Assembly (NCBI RefSeq): GCF_025152575.1
Contig: NZ_CP102293.1
Coordinates: forward strand, 3,180,955-3,244,954
Reading direction: 5' to 3'
Origin: Subdoligranulum variabile
Lineage (GTDB): Bacteria > Bacillota > Clostridia > Oscillospirales > Ruminococcaceae
Length of the DNA stretch: 64,000 nucleotides
The notes under the pieces were generated by a model. The model did not search any database, had not been told where the DNA came from, and saw only the letters and a list, made by a program, of their open reading frames with translations. Below, one piece after another: positions 63,476 to 64,000 of this stretch (its first letter is position 1; every line of letters starts with the position of its first letter). The position numbers were made by a program, and so were the translations under genes.

Positions 63476-63889
63476 ATGAGAAATAACCCATACAAAGACT
63501 TGCCACCGTTGGAGCGCAGGCCGGACGGCACGCACTACCGCATGACCCCGGCACAGCGGAAACAAGCCAACGCCTTAATACGCCGGGAGTGCTGTAACTG
63601 TGAGGACGGGGACTGTATCGCTCTTGACGATGGGGACACCTGCACTTGCCCACAGATGATTTCTTTCTCGGTCTGCTGTAAATGGTTCCGCTGGTCGGTC
63701 TTGCCGCAAATCGGAATGCTGGAAGCAGAGATTTTCCGGGATAAGGAGCTAAAACGCTGTGCGGTCTGCGGCAGAGTGTTCGTCCCAAAGTCCAACCGGG
63801 GAAAATACTGTCCCGACTGCGCCGCCAGAGTTCACAGGCGGCAGAAAACAGAAAGTGAACGGAAAAGGAGGTCTGCTGTGGACAGTTAG
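63476..63889 (+). CDS. cysteine-rich VLP-type protein
   Basis: The 137-residue basic protein is rich in Cys: RRECCNCEDGDCI, CTCPQM, VCCKWFRW and a zinc-ribbon-like CAVCGRVFVPKSNRGKYCPDC. This matches the Cys-rich VLP domain encoded near relaxase genes in conjugative and mobilisable elements. GGAGG lies 5 bases before the ATG at 63476. It points towards the window edge, where mobilisation genes would be expected. Confidence 0.85.
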   Translation: MRNNPYKDLPPLERRPDGTHYRMTPAQRKQANALIRRECCNCEDGDCIALDDGDTCTCPQMISFSVCCKWFRWSVLPQIGMLEAEIFRDKELKRCAVCGRVFVPKSNRGKYCPDCAARVHRRQKTESERKRRSAVDS

Positions 63890-64000
63890 GGGCTGAAAAG
63901 TCCTTGATTTACAAGGCTTCCAGAGTGCGAAACCGGGGGAAGTCGTATCAAGTATCGCCCTCCCCCGGAAACACCGTCCTAACCGTCCACAAAACACGAT
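63890..64000. other. possible oriT-like noncoding edge
   Basis: No start codon is visible before the window ends. A short inverted repeat with CGGGGG and CCCCCG arms (around 63938-63968) flanks a stretch with a TATCAAGTATC repeat, the sort of sequence that precedes relaxase genes. There is no downstream gene here to confirm an origin of transfer. Confidence 0.35.

Overview
The window reads as chromosome from an anaerobic, low- to mid-GC Firmicute, most likely a gut member of the Oscillospiraceae (Ruminococcaceae; Faecalibacterium/Subdoligranulum/Gemmiger-like). The evidence is a set of endospore-lineage genes (spoIIGA, sigE, sigG, yqfC, yqfD, ylbJ, a SpoIVFA/SpoIVFB-like pair), a CIRCE-controlled groESL operon, strong AGGAGG ribosome binding sites, and many oxygen-sensitive flavin and Fe-S proteins. 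The genus is an inference from gene content.

Layout. 1-6 kb: rpsB-tsf, and upstream on the same strand a SpoIVFA-like/SpoIVFB-like/radical SAM/DUF2344 cluster. 6-24.5 kb: housekeeping and sporulation core: ppk1, a ComEA-like protein, a PRC-barrel protein, sigG, spoIIGA-sigE, then the long minus-strand run yqfC-yqfD-phoH-ybeY-dgkA-era-yqzL-recO-mutS2. A divergent plus-strand group holds ylbJ, a small Cys protein, a DUF2238-like membrane protein and an ATP-grasp protein. 24.6-31.5 kb: groES-groL with CIRCE, tRNA-Thr(CGU), and a GDP-L-fucose operon (gmd-fcl-manC-manA). 31.7-44 kb: a mosaic of regulators (AraC, LysR), a MATE pump, a frameshifted HD-domain gene, a decayed IS3-family element beside a beheaded efflux-adaptor gene, a hydrolase/DUF3737/flavodoxin/cyclophilin-like cluster, yaaA, bcp and a TraX-family gene.

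44.3-50.1 kb is a self-contained five-gene operon: a tripartite tricarboxylate-type transporter (tctC, tctB, tctA), a sulfatase, and a GntR/LacI hybrid regulator. Transporter plus sulfatase plus regulator suggests uptake and desulfation of a sulfated organic anion (inference). 50-59.8 kb is a redox neighbourhood: HxlR with a divergent FMN reductase, a broken aldo/keto reductase, flavin reductase, DUF4405 membrane protein, flavodoxin lipoprotein, a chimeric FMN-reductase fragment, a ferritin-like protein, an EFR1-type flavodoxin-ferredoxin, nitroreductase and quinone oxidoreductase.

59.9-64 kb is mobile: a broken IS200-type element, then what looks like the edge of an integrative element carrying small AT-rich genes (one DUF1877), an XRE-type regulator, palindromic noncoding DNA and a Cys-rich VLP-type gene. 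The window ends inside it.

Several genes are damaged in ways visible in the sequence: a one-base deletion in the HD gene, a 14-base deletion removing the expected catalytic Asp of the aldo/keto reductase, a 31-bp tandem duplication in the IS200 transposase, and three lesions in the IS3 transposase. No complete novel defence or biosynthetic system is evident. The most unusual unexplained signals are two perfect inverted repeats embracing the -10 boxes of rpsB and of the ferritin-like gene with identical geometry, a large palindrome at the lysR promoter, a probable non-canonical ACG start, and the chimeric reductase.
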